A stretch of 64,000 bases of DNA, from positions 1 through 64,000 of the forward strand of contig DATKRH010000035.1 in assembly GCA_035532295.1 (NCBI GenBank). Direction: 5' to 3'. The notes beneath the pieces were generated by a model, which worked only from the letters and a program-made list of their open reading frames with translations, did no database searches and was not told the DNA's origin. How positions within the stretch are numbered: the stretch's first letter is position 1; every line of letters begins with the position of its first letter. Of this stretch, positions 24,301-32,354 are shown one piece after another. The stretch is from DASUBV01 sp035532295 (GTDB lineage Bacteria; Actinomycetota; Actinomycetes; Streptosporangiales; Streptosporangiaceae). Position numbers and translations under genes: made by a program.

Positions 24301-27300
24301 ACCAGGACGGTGCCGCTCGCGGCCTGAACGTAGAAGTCGTGATCACGAGCGATGGACAGATCCCACATCCACCCGGCCCGGACCTGGGGCGCGTGCCCGC
24401 TGATCGCCGTCGCCGTGCCGCCGCCGGCCGTGCGCAGCCGGGCGCCGTCGCGGAGCGCGGCCGCCTGGACCCACCGGCGGGCGGTGGCATCCCAGAACAG
24501 GTGGGTGCTGGTGGTGTGGATCACCGACGTGCGATGACCGGTCCTGACCGTCAGGTCGTACAGGTCGGTGTCGTGATGGGCCAGCACGGCGGTGATCGGC
24601 TCGACCTGGTCGCGGCCGGTCACGCTGTTCCCGGCCACGACTTCCTGTCCGGCCGCGAGCTGGCTGATCGCCTCCGTCGCGCCGCTGGCGAGCAGGACCC
24701 TGGTGCCAGCAGCGAAGGACTGCCCGCCGCAGGTAGGGGGAGCAGCGCGGGAATCGGCCTGCTGAGGGATGGCGTAGGCCGTCGGGACGGCGGGGATGTC
24801 CTGCATTCCGAGATTCTGTACTCCGAGAAACTGTGCGGCGGCTTCGCCGAAGCTGAGATAGGTGGTCCCGGCCGCGTCGATCACCTGGCTGTCGGAGAGC
24901 TGGGTCAGGGCGGCGGGGTCGGCCCGGGCGAGCTGGATCACCTGTGCGGTGATCTCCGATGTGCTGTCCCGGCCCAGGGCTGCCAGCGGGACGCCGGCTC
25001 TGAGCGCGACCTCGTTATAAGCGGGCTTGTCGGTGGCGGCGAGCGCGGTCAGCCAGGTGCGGGCCCTGGCGATAACGGCCGGCGTGGCCGGCCCGGGGAC
25101 GATGGTGACGGGCGCAGCGAGGTGCTGGCGGCTTGGCGCGGCCGTAATGGTCACCGGCTTGGCGAGCTGCCAGGGTTCGGGCCGGGTCGTCTGCGCTGGC
25201 ACCGCCGGCAGGTGTCGCTGGGCCGGGCGGGTCCTGGTGCTGGCCGGGGTGCGGGTGCCGAGGGTGCGGAGGGTGCGGAGGGTGCCGGGCAGGATCGGGA
25301 GGCCGGGCGCCCGGGCGGGAAGCCCGGCCGGCGCTGGCGTGGCCGGCCGCGTCTGTGGCGGGACGACCTGCCGGGTTGCCGGGGTGCCGGTGTGGGTACG
25401 CGGCAGCGCCGGGAACTGCTGAGGGTGGCCGGAGATGAGGTGCGGCCCGCCCGCCCAGGGCTGGCGGCCAGGGGACGCCGGCCGGGCGGGAGTCAGGAAC
25501 CGCCGTTGCGGGCCGGTGATCTGCCGGATCACGCCGTCGAGCTGGCGGGACAGCTCGCCGAGGCGCCGGGGGTCGGCGCCGCCGGGGCGGGCACGCTCGG
25601 CCTGGATCTGGGTCAGCAGCTCGCGGAGGCGCCGCAACTGCGGGTAGAGCAGGGGCTGGCCGGGCTCGGCCGTCTCCGCGATGCGCCCGAGGCGGTCGAT
25701 GATGGCGCTGAGTTCCTGGTAACCGGCCCGGCCGGGGTTGGCGGCCAGAGCCGGCCGCAGCCGCGCGAGCTGGTCCAGCAGCCGCGATCGCAGGGCCGGG
25801 AGCGGGTTCACCAGTACGGCGATTTCCGGGACGTAGGAGGAGTACGAGCCGCCCGGCCCTGGCTGGGTTCGCTCGATGGCCCCCTGCGCGGGCCGGGCCC
25901 GCGGGGCGCCACGCGGCAGGACTGCCTCGCCGGCCCGGACCTGGTCGAGAAGACTGACCCAGCGGAATAGCGCGGTCCGGACGTCCTCGAGCAGTCGGGT
26001 GTCGGCCGCCGCACCGGGGTTTGCCGCGCCGGGGTTTGCGGCGCCGGGGTTTGCGGCACCGGGGTTTGCGGCACTGAGGTTCGCCGCGCTGCCGTCCTCG
26101 GCGATGCGGCGCTGGAAAACCCTCCTGAGCGTTCTGCTCAGCGTGCGGTCCGCCAGGGCGGCGCGGAGCTGATCATGGCCGGGGAGGCCGGCCATCCGGT
26201 CCAGCGCGGTGGTCAGGGACGAGCGGATGTCCTTCGAGAACGAGTTGAAGTACATCGCGGGCTGGCCCCGGTGCAGCAGCAGGATGTCGTCGCCGATGCC
26301 GGAGCGAATGTAGCCGGGCAGCTTGGTCTCGATTGCCGGGTCGATGAGCCAGCTCAGGTAGTCAGCGGCGTCCTGGGCGTTGTCGAGCCCGGCCACGTGA
26401 GCGGGTTCCAGCGGCATGGCGATCTGGCGGAGCGAGCGGATCGTGACGGCGCCGCGCGCCTTCGCTACCACCTCCATGTGGCCGTTGCGGTAGTAACGCC
26501 ATAGCCGGGTCCAGCCGTTCGTGTGCTCGAGTACGTACTCGTACTGGTAGGGCGTTGCCCGGAGGGCCAGGACATCGGAGGCCGAGGGAGTACCGACTTC
26601 CGTGATCCAGGGGTGGGTGTGGAAGATGACGCGCTCGGTGCCGCTGTAGGTGTCGAAATAGGTGTCGGTGCCGTGCCGGAGCACGACGGCGCCATCCAGG
26701 CCCGCATCCGGAGCATGGACGACGCCGAACTCCAGGGTGGGATACGCCTGCATTGCTGCGTACGCCATGGTCAGCACGTAATTCCACTCGGCGATCGTCA
26801 GCCGCGGGTCGTCGGATTCGGGCAGCCGCGCCCGGTTCACCCGCTTGCGGGGATTGGCGATGCTCGTCTGGCCGAGCGGCCAGGGGCCCGCCACCACGGT
26901 CGGCGGCTCATCGCCGGAGCCGCCTGGCCCGCTGGACCCGCCGAAGCTGGCTGCGGCGGCGCGCGGTCGTTGCGCCTGCGGCTGGTCGGGGCCGTCCGGC
27001 CCGGCCGGGCCGGACGGGGCGGTACTGGCGGCGGGGGGCTGCGCAGGGATCTTGGCCAGGTCGGCGCGGGCACGCGCCTCGATGGCGGCTATGGCCTGCT
27101 CGAACTGCGCGTTGGCGTCGCCGGTCTGCTGCGCGTGAATCTCGTCGATCCTGGCCGTCTCCAGGGCGAGCCAATCGTCCAGCATCGCGAGCGAGGCCTG
27201 CTGGTTGGCCGCGCCGCTGAGTATCGCCTGCTCGACCTCGGCCGGCAGCGAGCGCAGGGAGCCCAGGGCCGTCTCGGCAGGCGGCGCGAGAGCCAGGCTG

Positions 27301-30300
27301 GCGGGGGGCACTGTGCTGGCGGCGGGTACTGTGCTGGCGGCGGGCACTGTGCTGGCGGGCACTGGGCTCGCGGCCTGCTGGAGGACCTGGTGGCCGGCGG
27401 CGGGATCGGTGAGGGTGGCGACCGGCGCTAGCGCCGGCTGGCCGGCCGTGGCGCTGACCGTGTAGAGCGCGACGGTGTTGTCCTTGGCGATGATGAGGTC
27501 ATCGGGAAGGAAGCCGGCCAGCTTGCCGAGGCGGGCGGCGACGGCGGCGATGGTGACGTTGCCGGGGGTGCCGGTGAGGTCGAGAGCCAGGCCGCGGGTC
27601 CGGGTGTCGGCGGGCGGGGCCTGCCCGGCCGCGGCGTAGTACGCGTTGATCGCGTCGGTGACTTCGCGGTCGATCTGGGCACGCAGCGGCACGAGCGGAG
27701 CGGACTCGATCTGGGCGTGATAGACGACGTAGGGGACGCCGCCAATGACCTCAAGATCGCTGATCGTCTTCTGATAGCTCTGGTAAAGCCGGTCAAGCTC
27801 GCTGTGCGGGATGGGAAACGGCCGCCCGTAGGAGTCCAGCACGATGAGGCCAGGCGGCAGTTGCGGAGCGTGCTCGGCGAGAGCGGCGATGAGCGGGTCG
27901 AGGCGGACCGCGTCATAGGCGACGCCTGACAGATCGATAACGAGACCGGGCCGCGCGACCTGCTGGCCCGCATGATCACCGGTGAGCTGGTGGTCGTAGG
28001 CGGCGGCCCCGGCGGCGGCGGCGACCGGCGTGTCGGCGGTGACCGGGTACAAGGCGTAGGGCCGGCCATCGATGGTCAGCATCGTGTCGCCGCCCGTCGT
28101 CGCGGCGGGAGCGACGCGCGCGCGATAGCCATGATTGGCCAGCTGCCTGACGGCGGCCCGGGCTGCGGGCGTGCTGCTGGCCAGCCGGACCGCGGGCGGT
28201 GCGATGGCGGGCGGTGCGATGGCGGGCGGTGCGATGGCGGACGCGGCGAGCCAGTCCTGGGCCTGCTGCGTGGCGAGGGCCTGGGTCCGTGCCGCCTGCT
28301 CGGCCCGGGCCAGGACGCGCTCCAGGGCGTTCTGGATCTCCGTGTGCGCCCCGTCGCCGAACAGCTGGAACCTGGCGAGGATGTCGCGGGCGATGTCCTG
28401 GCCGGCGCCCACGCGCTGGCCGTAGACGACGTTGGCGGGAACGCCGCTGATCGTGAGACCGCCGGCGGGGGTGTTGAACAGCGGATTGCCGATAGCCACG
28501 AACAGGGACACGACGACCTCGTTGCCGTCGTCGATCTCGAGCCGGACGTCGGGCTTGCCGTGCCCGGCCTGGGTGCGGACTTGCCGCTTGGCTTCGGCGG
28601 TGTTCTGCAGCTGGACCACCAGCCCGTAGGAGCCGATCTGCTGGCTTTGCGCGCCGACTCCGGAGCCGGCGGCCAGGGCGTGGCTGCCGAGCAACTGGTT
28701 GAGGACGTGCCGGACCACCGCGGGGTCGACGGGGTGGCCGGTCAGGTGGCCGACGGCGGAGATGACCTGGGCGGTCAGGACCGCGAGGTCGGTGGTGGTG
28801 ACGGGCCGGACGACCACGAGCTGGATGCCGACGCCCGCCTTGAGCTGGGGCCTGGCCCAACGCGGGCCGGGGCTGTTGGCAGCGAGGGTCTTGCCGCGCC
28901 CCGCGGCGGTATATGTCCACGTCCCGCTATGGCCGCCGGGCAGCGCGGTGGCCTCGGCGGTGACGGTCGTCCGTACCTTGCCCGGGTAGGAGTAGACGTC
29001 GTCCGAGCCGGGCGTGATCAGCGCGGTCTGCCCGCTGACATAGGTGCCGACCAGGACCGTGAAGGGGGCGGACGGTGGCGTGAGCTGGATGCTGCCGGGG
29101 ACTCCGGCGAGCGGATCAGGCAGCGGGAAGATGGGATTCATGCTGCCGCCCAGCCGGGTCATCTCCAGCAGGCTGCGCAGCTCGGCCTTTCCGTAGTCGA
29201 ACGTCTGGGTCAGGTCATAGTGGTTGGTGTAGTCGTGGGTGCCGTCGATGTAGGTGAGGGTCGCGTGGTAACGGGCGGTCTTCGCCAGCCAGACCGGCAG
29301 CAGGCCGCCGAACGACCACCAGGGCACGAACCTGGTCACCAGATAGTGTGATTTGGTGTCGGCGACCTGGACGGCGCGGATACCGCCCCACGACATCGGG
29401 TCCGCGGAGGTGACCGGGGACTCGGTGTTATCGGGGTGCTCGACGAGCCGCTCGGTCACCTGCAGCTTCCCCGGGCCGGCGCTCACGACCGGCCGTCCGG
29501 TGACGGGATCGCTGGCGTAGACCAGCCGGATGATCTCGCTCGCCGGCGGCACGGGCTCCAGGCCGGGCCCGGTCAGCCGCCACTGCCTCAGGTAGCGGGT
29601 CAGCAGCTGGACGTCGGCGCGGGCCCGGGTCAGCTCGGCCCGCTGGCCGGCGGTCAGCCGGCTCGGCACGGTCAGCTGGCTGACCGTGCCGATCGCCTGG
29701 CGGAGCGCCGTGGCCTGCTTGATGAACCCCGCGCGGCGGTGGCTGAGCGTCGCGGCCGCCGACTCCTGGCCGGCGGTCAGCGCGGCCAGCCGGCTGATGG
29801 CGGCCAGGTCCACCGCTGACGGCCACTCGGACGCCGGGGCGGCGGCCAGCCCGGCGTGAACCTGAGCGACGATCGAGCTGATCCGGGTACCGGCCCCGGT
29901 GACCCGCTGCGCGACAGCCTGCGCCTGCGCGCGGCGGCGGATCTCGGCGCGCTGGGCGGCGGTGCGCTGGAGCTGGGCGGCGGCCTTGGCTGCCCGCAGC
30001 GCCGAGCGCTGGTCGCGCAGCTTGTTGAGGGCCGCCGGGCCGGCGCCGCGTAGCCGCGCGAGGACCAGCCGGGTGCTGAGGATGGCCAGCTGCCGGCTGA
30101 CGACCCGGATTCGCCGGGTCTGCATCTGGATCTGGGTGGCGGTGTTGACGGTGGCCGGGTCGTGTCCCACCAGCGACAGCTGCCCGTCCGCGGCGCGCTG
30201 CTCCCACAGTCCGGTGGTGCCGGGGCCCCAGCGAGTGAACCAGTGGTGGAGGCCCACCACGTACCGGATCTTGGCGGCGGCGTCAGCGGGCAGCCCCGCC

Positions 30301-32171
30301 GACACCTCGCCGACCAGCCGGTCCAGCGCCGGCGGCAGCGCCGTGCCGGCGGCCCGCTGTTCCAGGTACTGGAGGGCCTGATACTGGAGGATCGCCTGCT
30401 CGGCACTATCGGCGAGGTTCGCCAGCGGCCGGAGCGCGACGAGGTTGAGCGGTCCCGCCGCCGCCTTGGCTCGGTCGCTGGCCGTGGCCAGTTCCCGGTC
30501 CAGCCTGGCCACGATCCGGCTCGCCTCGGCCCGCAGGGCTGACCGGTACTGGTCCAGCGCCTCCACGTAGGCTGCCGCGGCCGTGACTTGCTGCCAGGCG
30601 GCGCTCCTGGCCTCCAGCGACTGCAACGATGAGCGCTCCTGGCCGGTCAGCTTCTCCTGCTGGCGGATCTGGCGGTTCAGCGCGAACGACGTGACGCCCG
30701 GGATCACGCCACCCTGAGCCGCTGCCTTCGGCGCGAGCCGGGTCGGCCTGCTACCGGACGCGGCCCGGGACCCGGTCCGCTGGAACACCTGGACGGTCCG
30801 GGGCAGGTGGACAGTGCCCGGCGGCTCGTCGGCCTGATCGGCCGGCGCGGCGAGCTCGGCCGGCGCAGCGGCCGGCTGCGCCTGGGCCTGCCGGGCCAGC
30901 CGCTGGCGAACCTGTCCGTAGGATTCCCCGGCGGGTCCGCCGTACTTGCTGAGCAGCACCCGCATGACCTTCTGCCCGACGTCATAAGCGGCCGTGAGCA
31001 TCAGCTCTCGGGAGATCCCGGTCAGCTGCCGGGCGGCGGAGGTGTCCGCGCTCATCTGGAGGGCGAGCGGCCGCGACGCGACCTGGCCCTGCCTGACGCG
31101 CTCGGCGAGGCCGGCACCGAGCCCGAGATCGGCGAAGGCGACCGGCTCCTGCTGGCCGTGGCCGACGTAATAGCGGACGAACCGCCATACCCCGGCCGGA
31201 TGGTCATACCAGCCGAGGTAGGAGTAGGGGGTGTCCTGCAGCGCCGCCTCGACGCGGTCGCCGTCCGATGGCATCCAGCCGTTAGGGCCGGCGCCCACGG
31301 GGTGCAGGTGGACCACCAGGACCCCCGAGCCCGCCACGGTCACGCTGTGCGGCCCGCCGCCGATGACCTTGATGGTGTAGCCGTTCCAGGCGCCCTGGAT
31401 GGTGATCGCCGCCTCGAACCGGTTCTCGGTGGCCCAGCCCGCGGCCCAGCGGGTCAGCCCGCGCAGTTCGTCGTTGATGACGGCCAGGTCCTTGCTGCGC
31501 ACGAAAACCTGGGCGAGCAGGTCTCCGCGCGCTTGCTGCACTGGCTCGTTGCTCCGGTATCTCCACTCGACCGCCGGCGGCTGGCCGTCCCAGGTCTGGG
31601 CGGGGAAGGCCAGGCCGCCGGTAGCCGGGTACTCCAGCCGGGTCACGGCGGGATGAGCGGGCTGCCAGATCTCGCGCGCGCTCTGCTGCCAGCCGGCCCG
31701 GCTGATCCGCAGTCCCGTCCCCGGTGCCCAGGCCGGCGCCGGCTGCCTGGCGGGCTGCCGGGCGGCCGACAGGTGCGACCGCCCGGGGGCCGGCGGATGC
31801 GGCTTCCGAGGGGCCTGCAGGTGCGGCTTCCGGGTGGCCGACAGGTGCGGCTTCCGGGCGGCCGCCATCGCGCCCGTCACCGGGACGGCCAGTTGCAGCA
31901 GCACCGCGCAGGCCGCGAGGGGAGCGAGCAGCCCGGCGATCCCGGGCCGCCGCCGCCCCCGCCGGCTGGCAGTGCGTGCCGCCGGGCGCGCGGTCATCAG
32001 GCTGCTGCTGGACGGGGGCGACGATGGCGCGCTGGCGGCGCGTGCCGCCGGGCGCGCGGTCGTCAGGTGCTCCCGGACGTCCGGGAACAGCCACCAGACC
32101 AGCGCCGTCCAGGCGGCGGTCAGCAGGCAGCCGAACGCGAGGATTGCGGTGGTGCCCGGGTCGAATGGCAT
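21360..32171 (-). CDS. Giant membrane-anchored protein with JAMM-like and Hint domains (polymorphic-toxin-like)
   Basis: A single uninterrupted 3,603-codon gene. The ATG at 32171 has GAGGAG six bases upstream; the open frame continues to 33758 but there it runs antisense to the divergent regulator. Layout: transmembrane helix 8-30, second helix about 77-100, basic RKPHL repeats about 106-140, long alpha-helical Ala/Gln/Arg-rich region (about 430-850), several mixed alpha/beta blocks. A JAMM/MPN+-like site follows: Glu1814, then HTHPWITEVGTPSASD giving His1851, His1853, Ser1863, Asp1866. Then come helical and Pro-rich segments and a Hint domain, Cys2481 to Asn2626 with Cys2627 next (start CGGQSFAAGTRVLLASG, block-B TSTH, end GTVLVHNC). 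The last 976 residues hold LVPYQGST-like repeats, a helical unknown region and Asn/Pro-rich repeats. JAMM proteins are metallopeptidases or isopeptidases; Hint domains self-cleave or splice. Neither activity is proven here. It is probably surface-exposed or secreted. No recognisable nuclease or other toxin domain follows the Hint. Confidence 0.85.
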   Translation of the reverse strand: MPFDPGTTAILAFGCLLTAAWTALVWWLFPDVREHLTTARPAARAASAPSSPPSSSSLMTARPAARTASRRGRRRPGIAGLLAPLAACAVLLQLAVPVTGAMAAARKPHLSATRKPHLQAPRKPHPPAPGRSHLSAARQPARQPAPAWAPGTGLRISRAGWQQSAREIWQPAHPAVTRLEYPATGGLAFPAQTWDGQPPAVEWRYRSNEPVQQARGDLLAQVFVRSKDLAVINDELRGLTRWAAGWATENRFEAAITIQGAWNGYTIKVIGGGPHSVTVAGSGVLVVHLHPVGAGPNGWMPSDGDRVEAALQDTPYSYLGWYDHPAGVWRFVRYYVGHGQQEPVAFADLGLGAGLAERVRQGQVASRPLALQMSADTSAARQLTGISRELMLTAAYDVGQKVMRVLLSKYGGPAGESYGQVRQRLARQAQAQPAAAPAELAAPADQADEPPGTVHLPRTVQVFQRTGSRAASGSRPTRLAPKAAAQGGVIPGVTSFALNRQIRQQEKLTGQERSSLQSLEARSAAWQQVTAAAAYVEALDQYRSALRAEASRIVARLDRELATASDRAKAAAGPLNLVALRPLANLADSAEQAILQYQALQYLEQRAAGTALPPALDRLVGEVSAGLPADAAAKIRYVVGLHHWFTRWGPGTTGLWEQRAADGQLSLVGHDPATVNTATQIQMQTRRIRVVSRQLAILSTRLVLARLRGAGPAALNKLRDQRSALRAAKAAAQLQRTAAQRAEIRRRAQAQAVAQRVTGAGTRISSIVAQVHAGLAAAPASEWPSAVDLAAISRLAALTAGQESAAATLSHRRAGFIKQATALRQAIGTVSQLTVPSRLTAGQRAELTRARADVQLLTRYLRQWRLTGPGLEPVPPASEIIRLVYASDPVTGRPVVSAGPGKLQVTERLVEHPDNTESPVTSADPMSWGGIRAVQVADTKSHYLVTRFVPWWSFGGLLPVWLAKTARYHATLTYIDGTHDYTNHYDLTQTFDYGKAELRSLLEMTRLGGSMNPIFPLPDPLAGVPGSIQLTPPSAPFTVLVGTYVSGQTALITPGSDDVYSYPGKVRTTVTAEATALPGGHSGTWTYTAAGRGKTLAANSPGPRWARPQLKAGVGIQLVVVRPVTTTDLAVLTAQVISAVGHLTGHPVDPAVVRHVLNQLLGSHALAAGSGVGAQSQQIGSYGLVVQLQNTAEAKRQVRTQAGHGKPDVRLEIDDGNEVVVSLFVAIGNPLFNTPAGGLTISGVPANVVYGQRVGAGQDIARDILARFQLFGDGAHTEIQNALERVLARAEQAARTQALATQQAQDWLAASAIAPPAIAPPAIAPPAVRLASSTPAARAAVRQLANHGYRARVAPAATTGGDTMLTIDGRPYALYPVTADTPVAAAAGAAAYDHQLTGDHAGQQVARPGLVIDLSGVAYDAVRLDPLIAALAEHAPQLPPGLIVLDSYGRPFPIPHSELDRLYQSYQKTISDLEVIGGVPYVVYHAQIESAPLVPLRAQIDREVTDAINAYYAAAGQAPPADTRTRGLALDLTGTPGNVTIAAVAARLGKLAGFLPDDLIIAKDNTVALYTVSATAGQPALAPVATLTDPAAGHQVLQQAASPVPASTVPAASTVPAASTVPPASLALAPPAETALGSLRSLPAEVEQAILSGAANQQASLAMLDDWLALETARIDEIHAQQTGDANAQFEQAIAAIEARARADLAKIPAQPPAASTAPSGPAGPDGPDQPQAQRPRAAAASFGGSSGPGGSGDEPPTVVAGPWPLGQTSIANPRKRVNRARLPESDDPRLTIAEWNYVLTMAYAAMQAYPTLEFGVVHAPDAGLDGAVVLRHGTDTYFDTYSGTERVIFHTHPWITEVGTPSASDVLALRATPYQYEYVLEHTNGWTRLWRYYRNGHMEVVAKARGAVTIRSLRQIAMPLEPAHVAGLDNAQDAADYLSWLIDPAIETKLPGYIRSGIGDDILLLHRGQPAMYFNSFSKDIRSSLTTALDRMAGLPGHDQLRAALADRTLSRTLRRVFQRRIAEDGSAANLSAANPGAANPGAANPGAANPGAAADTRLLEDVRTALFRWVSLLDQVRAGEAVLPRGAPRARPAQGAIERTQPGPGGSYSSYVPEIAVLVNPLPALRSRLLDQLARLRPALAANPGRAGYQELSAIIDRLGRIAETAEPGQPLLYPQLRRLRELLTQIQAERARPGGADPRRLGELSRQLDGVIRQITGPQRRFLTPARPASPGRQPWAGGPHLISGHPQQFPALPRTHTGTPATRQVVPPQTRPATPAPAGLPARAPGLPILPGTLRTLRTLGTRTPASTRTRPAQRHLPAVPAQTTRPEPWQLAKPVTITAAPSRQHLAAPVTIVPGPATPAVIARARTWLTALAATDKPAYNEVALRAGVPLAALGRDSTSEITAQVIQLARADPAALTQLSDSQVIDAAGTTYLSFGEAAAQFLGVQNLGMQDIPAVPTAYAIPQQADSRAAPPTCGGQSFAAGTRVLLASGATEAISQLAAGQEVVAGNSVTGRDQVEPITAVLAHHDTDLYDLTVRTGHRTSVIHTTSTHLFWDATARRWVQAAALRDGARLRTAGGGTATAISGHAPQVRAGWMWDLSIARDHDFYVQAASGTVLVHNCTIGGTDPAPLDGTNLAPYQGGTALVPYQGSTSLVPYESATSLVPSAGPTASDAGGASGTGDIYIVIPDNTGGAGAPPRIAGPADPGAGPSFSSPGLGFNELSYLLLAGQPPTDQVTLANSNHTVSQWVATFPGSSAYAAGGATPGLGAPITAKSSAQFAAYTSFALRDGLNSPSLAATFQNSSSTYLGPGNTDGTYRYLVTSQLAASPAAQALLAPGSCLQPGSPCSAADRATAAQAWEQQVNNAYVMSVAQLTVEYGQANLTRNSGAPQTVVGAGYGSRLTQIGAGGQPIPADVFDFYQQVPQYIRNQAATQAAQLQARWQQWGVPQSVVTQAANGNAAAFAQASQMASTNEMLATTADAAGYGTLLSGYTFNPAKSRQQNLDSLNSYITAALADSQKNAALATHMGVNPFIPQGAITFQNGTFTATDPTNASAVQEAALLNISADQGATAAGMSEQMSQQAYSQGTAAAVKQLRAQGYNVWQDSSGNVWIGGGQDTAAVSQKLSAAVHQQSASVYAQLTSAYQGDLSNALTWVTANVKPLPGEDQQSFLQRRYNDAAQIATATYGGTKPAAAQTAVTEQNHAAGRLMGNPDNAGTPGPVAATDPTTTGQWQQVVGSLTPLAPGKSRSPAGLAGNGGTTGPQTNDSSIVQASSTGGTSNAGSQTGPAAAPPAAPPASASHALSQAGNTEQDGPAASTPAAKPATPPTPAPPAPAAAVTSHRPGPASQPGNTATNDPGNNDTAGAAGNDSSIVQASSTGGTSNAGSQTGPAGSQTAGTPPASASHALSQAGNTEQDGPAASTPAPPATPPTPTPPASTGSEYSGGNGAQQPQTPPTPAAPVTGYQSGPASQPGNTATNDPGNNDTSGAAGNGSSIVQNNGNGNGNGNGNGPSAGASQVLSQPGNTEQNGPPAAQPASGAAQPQTSPPPAPAPPPAPAPAPTPAPAPPAAPPAAPAPPPAPAPAPPAAPIGGSSNIR
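21560..22370. repeat. Long imperfect direct repeats in the C-terminal coding part of the giant gene
   Basis: Blocks recur about every 300-370 bp: the block encoding SHALSQAGNTEQDGPAAS appears near 21895-21960 and 22205-22260, with a degenerate copy near 21560-21610. The block encoding SSIVQASSTGGTSNAGSQTG appears near 21985-22050 and 22300-22357. The block encoding GNTATNDPGNNDT appears near 21695-21745 and 22070-22110. A 6-bp (ccgttc) run giving (GN)n lies at 21622-21657. These look like tandemly duplicated stalk segments. Confidence 0.8.
24157..24264. repeat. 27-bp tandem repeat, 4 copies, just after the Hint domain
   Basis: Units start at 24157, 24184, 24211 and 24238. They encode nine-residue repeats of the type YQGSTSLVP immediately downstream of the Hint C-terminus. 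Confidence 0.88.
26011..26085. repeat. 15-bp tandem repeat, 5 copies, in the giant gene
   Basis: Units of consensus gcgccggggtttgcg at 26011, 26026, 26041, 26056 and 26071 encode the AANPG linker after the JAMM-like domain. Confidence 0.93.
27307..27373. repeat. 18-bp tandem repeat (one 15-bp variant), about 4 copies
   Basis: Units ggcactgtgctggcggcg begin at 27307 and 27325, with shorter units after; they encode the PAASTV linker upstream of the JAMM-like domain. Confidence 0.85.
28192..28236. repeat. 15-bp tandem repeat, 3 identical copies, in the giant gene
   Basis: Three perfect units gcgggcggtgcgatg encode AIAPP repeats. Perfect identity suggests a recent expansion. Confidence 0.92.
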
Positions 32172-32354
32172 CGGGACTCCTCGAATGAACGACGCCGGGC
32201 GGGTGCGGTGATCCGGAGTCGTGGTCAAGTGCTCTCCACCATTGCTAATGTCCCGATTGTTGTCCGACGACGGAGTTTGCCCGGGAATGGACAACTGGAC
32301 ATCGCAGGTCAATCGGGCGGCACCGCCCGGCACCATCTGAAAAGGGGATCTCCC
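32172..32354. promoter_or_regulatory. Divergent control region with nested inverted repeats between giant gene and HTH regulator
   Basis: An inner perfect inverted repeat gttgtcc (32259-32265) / ggacaac (32289-32295) is enclosed by an outer one cccgatt (32252-32258) / aatcggg (32311-32317). The right inner arm begins a tandem pair tggacaac-tggacatc (32288-32303). A further 6-bp hairpin gggcgg/ccgccc lies at 32315-32328. These are good operator candidates for the adjacent regulator. The regulator's AAAGGGG site is at 32340-32347. Confidence 0.5.

Noticed and set aside
21570..25970. Open frames of 689 and 681 codons on the plus strand inside the giant gene
   Set aside because: Composition is Gly/Ala/Arg-rich without motifs, while the opposite strand carries the Hint and JAMM-like motifs. 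They mirror the giant gene's repeats.
30807..32354. Upstream in-frame extension of the HTH regulator gene (about 516 codons)
   Set aside because: It lies antisense to the giant gene, has no family similarity, and a good AAAGGGG plus ATG at 32355 precedes the HTH domain.
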